From Lacticaseibacillus rhamnosus (GTDB lineage: Bacteria; Bacillota; Bacilli; Lactobacillales; Lactobacillaceae), in NCBI RefSeq assembly GCF_900636965.1, contig NZ_LR134331.1, positions 1,674,001-1,738,000 of the forward strand: a stretch of 64,000 bases of DNA, in the 5' to 3' direction. Every line of letters starts with the position of its first letter. Position 1 is the stretch's first letter. Position numbers and translations under genes: made by a program. This document shows, one piece after another, positions 40,900 to 50,077 of this stretch. A model generated the notes under the pieces. It worked only from the letters and a program-made list of their open reading frames with translations, did no database searches and was not told where the DNA came from.

Positions 40900-42051
40900 T
40901 TATTTATCGGCAGCGGCATTATCGCTTGCAAACTTAGCTGTATTAGCATCATGTTGCTCGCGAGTCGTTGCATACAGCACTTCACCCGTCTTCAGATTTG
41001 CAACAAAGTACAGATAATCCTTGCTGCGGGCATTCGGACTGAGAACAGCAGCAATGCTTTGTTCGCTCGGTGAATCAAATGGTCCGGGGCCGTAACCGGT
41101 GTGCACATAAAGGTTGTACGGTGAATCAACGCTAGTGTCTTTGTTGGTTAAATGCGTCTTATGCGTATTCAAGGCATACATAACAGAGATGTCGGACTGC
41201 AGTGGCATACCGGCATCAATCCGGTTCAAGAAGACGCCCGCAATGGTACGACGATCTTCTTGGGTTACCCCTTCACGCTCAACCAACGAAGCCAAGGTCA
41301 TCACTTCCTGAACAGAATAACCTTGTTTCTTAACGCTCTTGTAATAACTTTGCATCACGCTATCAGTTTTTGCCACCATTGCCTCAACCAGATCCTTGGT
41401 GGTTTCACCGGCGCTCATGCTATAAGTGGCTGGGAAAAGATACCCTTCCAGACGATACCGTACCCCTTTAGCCGAGGCTGCAGCGCTAAGTAACTTAGGA
41501 TATTTCTTAGCCAGCTGGTTGAAAAAGGTTTGGTCTTTCATCAAGGCCAGGAATTTTTTGCTCGTCAGATTTTGATTGGATTTAGCCAATTTATTAACGG
41601 AAGTCGCAATTTGCTCAACCGTTGCGCCTTCTTTTACCAGCAACTGTCCCGCCGCGGCTGCTGAAGTACCGCCTACACGCAACTTTTGAATCACCTGATC
41701 CATATTGTCACGTTGCGTTAGTTGATAGCGTCCTGCCTGAAAATCGGCAATATTGTGAAACTTCACGTAATAGTTGAAGACCATGGCACTTTTAATCACA
41801 TGCTTGGCTTCTAATCTGCTCGCAATTTGTTTCGTGCTAGAGCCAGCCGGGACTGTCACATTAATGCTTGTTTTGCCATTAGGGTCGACTGGCTGTAAGG
41901 CGGAATTGACATACCGGTAGCCCATCAGTCCAACAATCACAAGCACAGCAAATAAAATACCGAGAACCCAACCGACGATTTTTTGCGATGCTTTTTTCTC
42001 ATGTTGCCGCTGGCGTCGTTTACCCGCCACGTCCGGGGATCGCTTGTCCAA
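40900..42051 (-). CDS. mltG: Endolytic murein transglycosylase MltG
   Basis: Cuts nascent glycan strands in the membrane-proximal wall layer. It has 383 residues from a TTG at 42051 with GGAGGC 6 bp upstream. Basic cytosolic N-terminus, one membrane helix (about 28-50), LysM-like subdomain, then the YceG catalytic domain with the Glu in SLVEREGVTQEDRRTIAGVF (near 257). It is next to udk and greA as in other lactobacilli. Confidence 0.93.
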   Translation of the reverse strand: MDKRSPDVAGKRRQRQHEKKASQKIVGWVLGILFAVLVIVGLMGYRYVNSALQPVDPNGKTSINVTVPAGSSTKQIASRLEAKHVIKSAMVFNYYVKFHNIADFQAGRYQLTQRDNMDQVIQKLRVGGTSAAAAGQLLVKEGATVEQIATSVNKLAKSNQNLTSKKFLALMKDQTFFNQLAKKYPKLLSAAASAKGVRYRLEGYLFPATYSMSAGETTKDLVEAMVAKTDSVMQSYYKSVKKQGYSVQEVMTLASLVEREGVTQEDRRTIAGVFLNRIDAGMPLQSDISVMYALNTHKTHLTNKDTSVDSPYNLYVHTGYGPGPFDSPSEQSIAAVLSPNARSKDYLYFVANLKTGEVLYATTREQHDANTAKFASDNAAADK

Positions 42052-42157
42052 AAAGATGCCTCCTTTTTCTCATGCCAACGTTAACCTCATCCGTTATGCT
42101 TGTACACAAATAACCGCCCGGCATAACAGACAAAGCTATGACAACGCCATTATGTAG

Positions 42158-42193
42158 CAACGTCACCGTCAGATCATGCTTGACGGTGACGCG
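42158..42193 (-). other. Strong hairpin between pheT and mltG
   Basis: CGTCACCGTCA and TGACGGTGACG form an 11-bp perfect stem. The following bases (TTGCTACAT) are a poor U tract, so termination of pheST here is only possible, not certain. The rest of this 223-bp gap shows no gene. Confidence 0.5.
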
Positions 42194-42274
42194 ATACAGT
42201 CTGAATGTTACTGAGTCCACTGACCGTTGCCAGTGACTATCATACCGAACCACCGGCTAAAATGCGACCAACGA

Positions 42275-44686
42275 TTAACGAATGGTTGCCCCTAAATCAG
42301 ATTCAAGTGCTGCTTTGACTCGATCAAAAGCCTGCGTAACTTCTTCTTCGGTTAATGTTTGGTCATCGCGCCGATAAGTGAGCGTATAAGCCAGACTCTT
42401 TTGGCCCGGCGCCATATGCGAACCTGCATAAACATCAAACAAGGTAACGTCTTTGAGATATGCGCCGCCGTGTTGCTGGAAGATCTGCATCACTTCGGCA
42501 TTAGTAACGGTATCGGCAACTTGCAGTGCAATATCGCGCGTCACAGCCGGGAACTTCGGTGCAGGCTGGGCAATCTTCTCCTGACGCGGCGCCGCAAATA
42601 AGGCATCAAGGTCAAGCTCAAAGACAAAGGTTGCAGGTAGATGCTGTTCATGTTCAAACGCCGGGTGCAAACGGCCCAAGAAGCCGACTCGTTGTGTCCC
42701 GACCAAAATATCAGCTGCCTGACCCGGATGAAGTTCACTCACCGCCTGAGTCACTGCAAAGTGCACCGGTTCAGCCAATGAATAATCCTCCAGCAAGTGC
42801 ATCACAATGCCTTTGACATAGAAGAAATCAACGCTGCGTGCGGCTTGATGCCAATTTTTGGCGGCTACGTGGCCAGTGATAGCACCGCCTAAATACTCGA
42901 TTTCAGTTGGCCGTACCTGATCACCGGTTTTGGTAAAGATCCGTCCCTGTTCGTAAATGGCAACATCTGTTTCTTTACGCGCCTGATTATATTTAATGAC
43001 ATCTAATAAACCTGTCACCATATTCATTCGTAGTACGGCATGGTCTTTGGTCATCGGTGAATCAACCTGCGTTGGCTCGCCGGGTTGCAACTTAAATCTG
43101 GTTGCCGCTTGCTCAGTCGTCAGGCCATAAGTAATCGCTTGATTAAGACCCAACCCTTCCAGGAGATGGCGGGTACGGCGAATTCGCTTTTGCGCTGGTG
43201 TATACTCGCCAATCGTCATCGTAGTAGTCGGAAGTGTACTTGGTAAATTGTCAAAGCCATAAATACGGGCGACTTCTTCAACCAAATCCGCTTTGATATG
43301 AATATCCCAACGCCGAGGTGGAATCGCAACCGCAAATAAACCATCAGCAACTTCAACGCCAAAACCTAGTTGTTGGAAAATTCGTGTCACCTGGTCTTGG
43401 CTTAATGTCGTGCCTAACACGTGATTAATATGATCCAGCGAAATATCAACCACGACATCTTTTGCGTCAACCGCAGTCGGACTTACGGTTCCCTTGGCAG
43501 CCTGTCCGCCACCCAAGTCGCTCATCCAGGCAACTGCTGCATCTAAAGCGCGATTAATATCAGCTAAGTTAATCCCTTTTTCAAACCGCGATGATGCCTC
43601 TGAGCGCAAATTGTACTTCAGCGCTGTTTTACGAACGTTAACCGGATTAAAACTGGCAGCCTCAACGACAACCGTGGTCGTGGTTTCCGAGATCTCTGAA
43701 TCCAAGCCGCCCATCACGCCGGCTAACGCAACTGGCACCTGACCATTTGTAATCACGATATCGCTGTCATCTAGTTCGTGTTCGCCACCATCCAGTGTGG
43801 TCAACGGTTCCCCATTGCGCGCCCGCCGAACCTCAATGTGCTGACTACCGAGTTTAGCATAGTCAAACGCATGCAAAGGCTGACCATATGCCAACATGAT
43901 GAAATTAGTGATATCCACGATGTTGTTAATCGGACGCACGCCAGCATTCCATAACCGCCGTTGCAACCAAAGCGGGCTCTCTTTAACGGTGACGTGGTCA
44001 ATCACCCGTAACTGATAACTCGGGGCATCCTGAGCGTCTTTAACTTCGACACTGAGATAATCCGCCACTGGACGATCACCTTCTGTCAGCAGCTTTTCTT
44101 CAAAGTGCGGCTTTTCATCATAAGTCGCGCCCACTTCCCAAGCAACTCCGCGCATGCCTAAAGCATCAGCGCGATTTGGCGTAATCTCAAAATCCAACAC
44201 GGCATCATGCATCCCGAGCGCGGCCAACGCATCACTGCCTGGTTCTAGCGGTTCATTAAAAACGTAAATACCGTTTAAATAAGCTTTGGGAACGACATTT
44301 TCATTAAAGCCGATTTCTTGCAAAGCACAAATCATCCCAAGGCTTTCTTCGCCACGCATTTTGCCTTTTTTGATTTTGACGTTATCGGCAATCCGTGCTC
44401 CCGGAAGCGCAACGATCACCGTTTGGCCAGCCGCAACATTGGGAGCACCGCAAACAATCTGGCGCGGTTCATCTTCACCCACATCTACCTGACAAAGGTT
44501 GAGGTGATCAGAGTTTGGATGAGGTTTGATCGCCAATACCTTACCAACGACAATCTTTTTCAATCCGGCATCGGGATGTTTAACATCGTCCACTTCAATT
44601 CCGGTTCGTGACACTTTATCGGCCAATTCTTCCGGTGATACCGGGATGTTGACAAGCTCTTTTAACCAATCATATGAAACGTCCAT
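42275..44686 (-). CDS. pheT: Phenylalanyl-tRNA synthetase beta subunit
   Basis: Beta subunit of the alpha2-beta2 enzyme charging tRNA-Phe; includes editing of Tyr-tRNA-Phe. The ATG at 44686 (MDVSYDWLKELV) has GGAGGG 5 bp upstream, 1 bp after the pheS stop. It has 803 residues: EMAP-like tRNA-binding domain (about 40-150, VLAIKPHPNSDHLNLCQVDVG), B3/B4 editing domain, B5, catalytic-like core and C-terminal anticodon-binding domain (VTRDIALQVADTVTN). Confidence 0.97.
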   Translation of the reverse strand: MDVSYDWLKELVNIPVSPEELADKVSRTGIEVDDVKHPDAGLKKIVVGKVLAIKPHPNSDHLNLCQVDVGEDEPRQIVCGAPNVAAGQTVIVALPGARIADNVKIKKGKMRGEESLGMICALQEIGFNENVVPKAYLNGIYVFNEPLEPGSDALAALGMHDAVLDFEITPNRADALGMRGVAWEVGATYDEKPHFEEKLLTEGDRPVADYLSVEVKDAQDAPSYQLRVIDHVTVKESPLWLQRRLWNAGVRPINNIVDITNFIMLAYGQPLHAFDYAKLGSQHIEVRRARNGEPLTTLDGGEHELDDSDIVITNGQVPVALAGVMGGLDSEISETTTTVVVEAASFNPVNVRKTALKYNLRSEASSRFEKGINLADINRALDAAVAWMSDLGGGQAAKGTVSPTAVDAKDVVVDISLDHINHVLGTTLSQDQVTRIFQQLGFGVEVADGLFAVAIPPRRWDIHIKADLVEEVARIYGFDNLPSTLPTTTMTIGEYTPAQKRIRRTRHLLEGLGLNQAITYGLTTEQAATRFKLQPGEPTQVDSPMTKDHAVLRMNMVTGLLDVIKYNQARKETDVAIYEQGRIFTKTGDQVRPTEIEYLGGAITGHVAAKNWHQAARSVDFFYVKGIVMHLLEDYSLAEPVHFAVTQAVSELHPGQAADILVGTQRVGFLGRLHPAFEHEQHLPATFVFELDLDALFAAPRQEKIAQPAPKFPAVTRDIALQVADTVTNAEVMQIFQQHGGAYLKDVTLFDVYAGSHMAPGQKSLAYTLTYRRDDQTLTEEEVTQAFDRVKAALESDLGATIR

Positions 44687-44687
44687 C

Positions 44688-45734
44688 TTAACCCTCCTGA
44701 CTGAACTGCGTAAGGAAGCGCAAGTCGTCTGTGTAAAAACTGCGAATATCGTCAATGCCGTATTTCAGCATGGCAAACCGATCCGGGCCAAGACCAAACG
44801 CAAAGCCGCCATATACATCGGCGTCAATATTAGCCGCACGCAAAACATTCGGATGCACCATGCCGGCACCGAGAACTTCAATCCAGCCGGTATACTTGCA
44901 AACAGGGCAACCCTTGCCACCGCAGCGGAAGCAGGAAACGTCCACTTCTACAGACGGTTCTGTAAACGGAAAATAGCTCGGGCGCAGGCGAATCGTCCGA
45001 TCAGCGCCAAACACATGCTGACACATGGCGAGTAACGTCCCCTTAAGATCAGCCATTGTAATATGCTTGTCGATCACCAGACCTTCCATCTGATGGAACT
45101 GGTGGCTATGTGTGGCATCATCATCATCACGCCGATAAACCACGCCCGGACTGATCATTTTCAGCGGGCCCTTAGTAAAATCATGTTTCTCCATCGTCCG
45201 TGCCTGCATCGGGCTGGTTTGGGAACGCATCAGCAACTCATTGGTAATATAAAAAGTTTCCTGCATATCCCGCGCCGGATGGTCCTTGGGGATGTTCATC
45301 ATTTCAAAGTTGTAATGATCCTCTTCCACTTCCGGACCGGTTAGCACTTGATAGCCCATGCCCATAAAGAAGCTTTCAAGGTCATCCATAATCTGAATAA
45401 TAATATGCGGTGTGCCCGCCGTTACCGGATCGCCTGGTAATGTGACGTCCACGGTTTCAGACTTCAATTTTTCGTTGATGACTGCCTGCTCCAGTTGAGA
45501 TTTACGCGTCTCAATCACCGTACTCAGTTCATCCCGGACTTTATTGGCAAAGGCACCGACTTTTGGCCGTTCATCTGCTGATAAATCCTTCATGCCGCGC
45601 AAAACGCTGGTGATGGGGCCTTTTTTCCCTAACAACTGAACGCGAATCTGATTTAATTCGTCCAACGAGGTGATCTTTTTTATCACCTCATTATTTTGCT
45701 GAAAAAGTTGTTCAAGTTTCGTTTGAAGATCCAT
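44688..45734 (-). CDS. pheS: Phenylalanyl-tRNA synthetase alpha subunit
   Basis: Catalytic alpha subunit of PheRS. It has 348 residues: N-terminal coiled coil (1-85), class II motif 2 ([17 protein letters not shown]) and motif 3 ([22 protein letters not shown]), plus the Phe-pocket region. AGGAGG lies before the ATG. It heads pheST behind the T-box leader. Confidence 0.97.
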   Translation of the reverse strand: MDLQTKLEQLFQQNNEVIKKITSLDELNQIRVQLLGKKGPITSVLRGMKDLSADERPKVGAFANKVRDELSTVIETRKSQLEQAVINEKLKSETVDVTLPGDPVTAGTPHIIIQIMDDLESFFMGMGYQVLTGPEVEEDHYNFEMMNIPKDHPARDMQETFYITNELLMRSQTSPMQARTMEKHDFTKGPLKMISPGVVYRRDDDDATHSHQFHQMEGLVIDKHITMADLKGTLLAMCQHVFGADRTIRLRPSYFPFTEPSVEVDVSCFRCGGKGCPVCKYTGWIEVLGAGMVHPNVLRAANIDADVYGGFAFGLGPDRFAMLKYGIDDIRSFYTDDLRFLTQFSQEG

Positions 45735-45785
45735 GTTCTTCCTCCTTGACTGCTAACCTGAGAAGTCCGCCGTTGATACGTTTGA

Positions 45786-46030
45786 AGGCATAAAAAAAGT
45801 CCCTTCTCAAAAAAGGGACGAAGCATCGCGGTACCACCCTTGTTCATGATTAAAAAACCTCATGCACTCAACAAGGTAACGGCCAGGCCGGAGCTTTCTA
45901 AGTGTTGCCACCTCAAAAGTCAACTCAGAAAGTGAAGACAAACATTTTGGTAACAGACGTCTTGCAGTCTCGTGAACGTCATTCCCTGATTTACCAGCCT
46001 GTTTGGGCTTTCGTCATTGTTTTTACATTT
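45786..46030 (-). ncRNA. T-box leader of pheST
   Basis: The minus strand carries the conserved T-box AAGGGTGGTACCGCG (45841-45827), followed by the terminator helix GTCCC/GGGAC and a seven-T run (45797-45791). Upstream are stem I and a GAGGTGGCAAC segment of stem III type. UUC at 45936-45934 is a candidate Phe specifier. Uncharged tRNA-Phe would favour the antiterminator and pheST transcription. Confidence 0.9.
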
Positions 46031-46043
46031 TTTTGATAAGACA

Positions 46044-46071
46044 AGCTTAGCAAATTCAGCGCAGACGTCAA
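46044..46071 (-). promoter_or_regulatory. Promoter of the pheST T-box operon
   Basis: On the minus strand TTGACG (46071-46066), 16-bp spacer, TGC-extended TAAGCT (46049-46044). Confidence 0.75.
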
Positions 46072-46159
46072 GAGCTGATGGCTAATAGTTAGGTAGTTAG
46101 GCTCTTTTTACTTAGGGCCTCTCAGATGTGTTCCGGCTAATGATCAACAATGGCATAAG

Positions 46160-46188
46160 AAAAAAACGCGTCTCTTACGCGTTTTTTT
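46160..46188. terminator. Terminator overlapping the end of the HxlR gene
   Basis: AAAAAACGCG(T) and (A)CGCGTTTTTT pair around CTCTT; the hxlR stop codon lies within it. It works on either strand. Confidence 0.8.
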
Positions 46189-46561
46189 GTTTTTCATTGG
46201 CATGGCACTCTTCATCGGTAACCCATGCATCACCCCAGGCGTGTGCAGCGGCCATGACTGAATTCAAAGCCCGGCCCTTATCTGTCAGGGCGTATTCAAT
46301 TAAATCCGAGTCCTTGTGCGTCAGACGATCAATCAAACCCTCGCCTTCAAGTTCCTTCAAGCGTTCGACCAAAACCCGATCCGAACACCGGGGAATCAGT
46401 TGCGCAATATCTTTAAACCGAGAATTGCCATTGTTTAACAAAACTTCCAGAATCAAACCGTTCCACTTCTTACCCAAAATTTCAAATGTGTGCTGAAACT
46501 TAGGACAAAGAGCGACTTGTTGACTTTGACATTCGGTTTTACTGGTTACTGTTGCATCCAC
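46175..46561 (-). CDS. HxlR family winged-helix transcriptional regulator
   Basis: About 128 residues from a GTG at 46561 with GAGG 8 bp upstream (a GTG 9 bp earlier is also possible). HxlR domain: CPKFQHTFEILGKKWNGLILEVLLNNG (about 19-45) with the conserved Cys often used in redox or electrophile sensing, recognition helix near RCSDRVLVERLKELE, and the wing with YALTDKG. Targets are unknown; no oxidoreductase is adjacent. The 290-bp gap on its upstream side (46571-46860) shows no gene. Confidence 0.87.
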   Translation of the reverse strand: MDATVTSKTECQSQQVALCPKFQHTFEILGKKWNGLILEVLLNNGNSRFKDIAQLIPRCSDRVLVERLKELEGEGLIDRLTHKDSDLIEYALTDKGRALNSVMAAAHAWGDAWVTDEECHANEKQKNA

Positions 46562-46860
46562 TCTACTCACCTCATCATACCCGCTTACTTACATTTAGAT
46601 AGTGTTAGCATAACACACTCCCAAAATATTACAAGTCATGCTTATCATCAGCAACTCAAAAGCTAATTGATGCGTCTAAAATAAACGAAAAAAACTCACA
46701 ATCCGTTTTCAAAGCGTGGCACTGCATCCAAAGTTGAATTTTGCTCTCACAATTAATGTCGGCTCGTGGGGGAAAATATACCCGTCAAAAAAGAGCCGCG
46801 GGACACCGCCCACGACTCTAATATGACGACAATAACAATGAGCTGCCGTCAATCACGATC

Positions 46861-47364
46861 CTAATTTAAAGCTTTTAAGTGAGTGTGAATCGGATGCCGG
46901 AGCTTGTGCATCCAGGGTACAACGACCTCATCCATCGCAGCATAATCATCAACTAGAGAAACAACAAAACTTTCCTTATACTTCGGCAAGCCAACTGTTG
47001 CCCCCCACATGTGCTTGATGATAATGTCTTTTTCCATCGGTGACAATTCGGTTAACTTCTCAGCATTCCGTAAAGCAATCCGGGGATGGATAAAGGCATG
47101 CGTTCCCAAGTCAAACTTGGTTTTGCGCCAATCATAGTAAAACAGATCGTGCAATAAGCCGGCTCGGGCGATCGCACGAACATTCAAATGCAGGCGCTTC
47201 CCAATCAAATAACTCTGATAGGAAACACTAATTGAATGTTCCAATCGGTTCGAATAATGGTGTTGTGGGTGTTCTGCCAGTCGCTGGACCTCAGGCTTAG
47301 CCAATAAATCAGCCACATACCCAACGTACTCAGCATCCGATTGCCAATCGCGTTTTTTGCTCAA
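46861..47364 (-). CDS. HD domain-containing hydrolase
   Basis: 167-residue HD-superfamily protein, probably a metal-dependent phosphohydrolase. Metal-site motifs: LEHSISVSY (His near 43), RAGLLHDLFYYDW (HD near 72-73), HPRIALRN and LVDDYAAMDE. TTG start with AAAGGAG upstream and a TATACT extended -10 at 47408-47403. It follows the TrmH-type methyltransferase gene, a neighbour pair seen in lactobacilli. The substrate is unknown. Confidence 0.85.
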   Translation of the reverse strand: MSKKRDWQSDAEYVGYVADLLAKPEVQRLAEHPQHHYSNRLEHSISVSYQSYLIGKRLHLNVRAIARAGLLHDLFYYDWRKTKFDLGTHAFIHPRIALRNAEKLTELSPMEKDIIIKHMWGATVGLPKYKESFVVSLVDDYAAMDEVVVPWMHKLRHPIHTHLKALN

Positions 47365-47447
47365 GACATCTGCTCCTTTTGTGGTTTGATGAACACACCC
47401 ATAGTATAACAGCTTCCCACCCTAAAAAGCACGTTCGTAACACATTC

Positions 47448-48209
47448 TTAATCACCGACTAAGTGAAACATCATGATAGCCGCTGCGACAGCGACATTCA
47501 AAGATTCTGCTTGTCCCCGAATCGGAATATACAGGTTCGTATCGGTTTGCTTTAAAAGAACAGGATCCATGCCATTGCCTTCATTGCCGACAACGAGTCC
47601 GAACTGTGCGCTCGGTTGAATACTGCGATAACTTTTAGCTTTATCATTAAGCTCCGAGCCATAAACGGGAATCCCTGCCCGTTGCAAGGCTTTAATAACA
47701 GGCATCAATTTTGCCGATACGATGCGCACGTGAAATTGGCTGCCTTGCATCGCCCGCAAAACTTTCGGACCAAAAGCGTCGGCTGTTCCATTACCAAAAA
47801 TGACGGTTTTAATGCCCGCAGCATCCGCCGTCCGCACCAAGGTTCCAACATTACCGGGATCCTGAATCGCATCCAACATTAAAAACTGCCCACTTAAAGG
47901 ATCTGGCAATTGCCCGGCCTGACGTGGCATAACCGCAAAAATTCCCTGTGGCGTTTCGGTGTCACTAAGATGCTCGGAAACCGACTCCGAAATCTGCGTC
48001 ATTTTGTCATAAAACGGCTTAAGCGCACGATCATCAACATACTTTTCGGTAGCATAAATATCATAAGGCGTCTGCCCACTCGCCAGCGCCTCTTGAACCA
48101 AGTGCCGCCCTTCTAGCAAGTAGCGCCCAGCATCCTTTTGATGTTTCTTAACCGTTAATTTCTTGGCCGTTTTAATGCGGTCATTTTTGGGTGATGAAAT
48201 ATATTCCAT
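47448..48209 (-). CDS. TrmH/SpoU family RNA 2'-O-methyltransferase
   Basis: 253 residues: N-terminal substrate-binding domain (1-100, L30e-like, YISSPKNDRIKTAKKL) and a C-terminal SPOUT knot with the three motifs LDAIQDPGNVGTLVRTADA, VVGNEGNGM and IPIRGQAESLNVAVAAAIM. It resembles Bacillus YsgA and rRNA-directed RlmB types; the target is not determinable. AAAGGAG precedes the ATG. Structured repeat copy B starts 19 bp upstream of the ATG, so the repeat must be in its promoter region or 5' UTR. Confidence 0.92.
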   Translation of the reverse strand: MEYISSPKNDRIKTAKKLTVKKHQKDAGRYLLEGRHLVQEALASGQTPYDIYATEKYVDDRALKPFYDKMTQISESVSEHLSDTETPQGIFAVMPRQAGQLPDPLSGQFLMLDAIQDPGNVGTLVRTADAAGIKTVIFGNGTADAFGPKVLRAMQGSQFHVRIVSAKLMPVIKALQRAGIPVYGSELNDKAKSYRSIQPSAQFGLVVGNEGNGMDPVLLKQTDTNLYIPIRGQAESLNVAVAAAIMMFHLVGD

Positions 48210-48228
48210 AAAAATCTCCTTTTAAAAA

Positions 48229-48350
48229 GTGAGCGCGAGCCAGCCCGGTTAGAAACCGGAGCATAAGTGGCCTTGGGCGTGATGACCCGGGTTTGGTCAT
48301 TGCGACCAAGGTCCTTATGTGCAGGTTTCTGGGCTGGTGAACGCGTTATG
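48229..48350 (+). repeat. Structured intergenic repeat, copy B
   Basis: 122 bp, same orientation and boundaries as copies A and C. Paired blocks: CCAGCCC/GGGCTGG, AGAAACC/GGTTTCT, GCATAAG/CTTATGT, CCTTGG/CCAAGG, inner ATGACC/GGTCAT. Relative to the other copies, nearly every changed base on one arm is matched by a change on the other. A partial second start (ATGAGCATGAGCCAGC) follows at 48351-48366. The rest of the 318-bp gap holds the acyP promoter. Confidence 0.87.
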
Positions 48351-48436
48351 ATGAGCATGAGCCAGCATTAACCAATCGCCAGTTCACAAACAAAAATCCG
48401 ACTTTAGCCTCTTGTCGCGTTTTCTATATACCTTAT

Positions 48437-48446
48437 GCTACACTAG
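48437..48446 (+). promoter_or_regulatory. Extended -10 promoter of acyP-yidC
   Basis: TATGC-TACACT type extended -10 (near 48433-48442), about 85 bp before acyP; the -35 is weak. Exact limits are approximate. Confidence 0.45.
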
Positions 48447-48527
48447 TATGGACTGTGGAGAAAGCAAAGATGAAGATGTTTTCATCACCTTTCGACCCAA
48501 ATCTTCTGCACGAAAGGAAGTGTCTTT

Positions 48528-48809
48528 TTGGTCAAACTCGCTAAACAAATCGTCGTTCGGGGACGGGTTCAAGGCGTTGGTTTTCGCTGGGCCACGAAGA
48601 TGATTGCGGATAATCTCAATATTAGTGGCACCATCGAAAATCGCGCTGACGGCTCGGTTTTCATTCAAGCAGCCGGTGAACCGCTCAATCTAGCCAAATT
48701 CATTGCACAGGTCAAAGCCGGTCCGAATCCTTACGCTAACGTGTCGACTTTTGAAGAAAAGCCGCTTGAAAACGTGCCGGACTTCAACGGTTTTCGTGTA
48801 ACCGGTTGA
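48528..48809 (+). CDS. acyP: Acylphosphatase
   Basis: Hydrolyses carboxyl-phosphate bonds such as acetyl phosphate. It has 93 residues from a TTG with AAAGGAAG 7 bp upstream. Phosphate loop GRVQGVGFR with catalytic Arg20 and Asn38 in TIENRADGS, both intact; C-terminal FEEKPLENVPDFNGF. It sits 58 bp before yidC, a neighbour pair common in lactobacilli. Confidence 0.95.
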   Translation: MVKLAKQIVVRGRVQGVGFRWATKMIADNLNISGTIENRADGSVFIQAAGEPLNLAKFIAQVKAGPNPYANVSTFEEKPLENVPDFNGFRVTG

Positions 48810-48867
48810 ATCCGCTTGGTCCATACAGTATAGTTAAACCCGATGACATTTTGAAGGGAAATTATTC

Positions 48868-49860
48868 ATGCACAAGTCGAAAAAAATATTTGCACTAGGA
48901 GCGGTAGGCATTCTGCCGCTATTATTATCAGCGTGTTCGCCAACGAAACAAGGCGTCACACTCAAGCCGCCGACAGATCCATTTTTCGGTACTTTCTATA
49001 AGATAATCGGGTTGCCGTTGCAGCATTTGATGGAATGGATTGCCGGATTCGTTGGGTCGACCAGCAGTTACGGCATTGCCATTATCGTCATTACCTTGTT
49101 GGTTCGCCTAATCGTGTTGCCACTCATGCTGCGCCAACAACGAACCATGACGGCTTATCAGGAAAAGCAGAAGATTCTCCAACCGCAATTAAAAATTGTT
49201 CAGGATGCCGTTAAGCGCGCAAAAACGCCAGAACAACAAATGGCTGCGAATAATTACATGCGGAAAATTTATTCTGCTAATGGCACCAGCATGATCCCGT
49301 CAATGGGTTGCTTGCCAATGCTCATTCAATTTCCAATTTTCTCAGGTTTGTATCAAGCTATTGCTTATTCACCTGAAATTTCACACGCAACTTTCTTTGG
49401 CATTCAGCTGGGGCATTCCAGTTTTATTGTCACCATTTTAGCCACGTTGCCATACATTATTGTCAGCCTGATCATGCTTCAAGGCGTCCCGCCAGAGCAG
49501 CGAAAAGCTATGCAGGCAACGGCTTTCCTGAGCCCGATCATGACATTTGTGTTCTGTATGATGTACAACGCCGGATTGGGTCTGTATTTTGGTGCCGGTG
49601 GGATTATTCTCATCATCCAGCAAGCCATCGTGACTTATATTGTGACGCCTAACATCCGGAAACGGCTTGATGCCGAAATGGAAGAAAATCCGCCTGTTGA
49701 AGTCGTTAATGAACATACCTTTGATGACTGGGGTGCCGTCACGGCCACTGCCGGATCGACTGGAACTCAAAGCCGCCAGCAACCAGTAGATCCAGATGCC
49801 ATTGATCATCAACAATTACGCAAACGAAACGCCGGCAAACAACAACGGCCACGTAAGTAA
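48868..49860 (+). CDS. yidC: Membrane protein insertase YidC/Oxa1 (lipoprotein type)
   Basis: Inserts and folds membrane proteins, alone or with Sec. It has 330 residues: lipoprotein signal with lipobox LLSAC (Cys23), five membrane helices (about 60-275) including the groove Arg in ITLLVRLIVLPL, a coiled cytosolic loop (EKQKILQPQLKIVQDAVKRA), and a basic tail (QLRKRNAGKQQRPRK) that contacts the ribosome, as in YidC2-like proteins. A weak terminator follows. Confidence 0.93.
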   Translation: MHKSKKIFALGAVGILPLLLSACSPTKQGVTLKPPTDPFFGTFYKIIGLPLQHLMEWIAGFVGSTSSYGIAIIVITLLVRLIVLPLMLRQQRTMTAYQEKQKILQPQLKIVQDAVKRAKTPEQQMAANNYMRKIYSANGTSMIPSMGCLPMLIQFPIFSGLYQAIAYSPEISHATFFGIQLGHSSFIVTILATLPYIIVSLIMLQGVPPEQRKAMQATAFLSPIMTFVFCMMYNAGLGLYFGAGGIILIIQQAIVTYIVTPNIRKRLDAEMEENPPVEVVNEHTFDDWGAVTATAGSTGTQSRQQPVDPDAIDHQQLRKRNAGKQQRPRK

Positions 49861-49875
49861 ATTACCAACACATTG

Positions 49876-49904
49876 AAGTCGTCTTTATTAGGCGGCTTTT
49901 TTGT
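49876..49904 (+). terminator. Terminator after yidC
   Basis: AAGTCGTC and GGCGGCTT pair with G-T pairs, followed by six T. Confidence 0.6.
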
Positions 49905-50007
49905 TTGTCGAAATTTGAATTCTCTATAAACACAAAAGTGGTGTACACGCCTCTGCTTACAATTGGCAAAGTCTCCTACTGGCAGCGCAAAAATATGGCC
50001 ACACGCC

Positions 50008-50056
50008 AAAAACCGGTTTCAGAGTTAACAAGAATGCTCACACTCCGAAACCGGTT
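50008..50056 (-). terminator. Terminator after the ArlS-type kinase
   Basis: AACCGGTTTC and GAAACCGGTT pair perfectly, followed on the minus strand by TTTTTGG, 22 bp beyond the stop. Confidence 0.75.
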
Positions 50057-50077
50057 CATTTATTGATTGTGTTCCGA

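Noticed and set aside
42020-42253. Open frame of 77 codons on the minus strand between pheT and mltG
   Set aside because: Runs into mltG in another frame, has no RBS and spans a perfect hairpin; composition is not protein-like.
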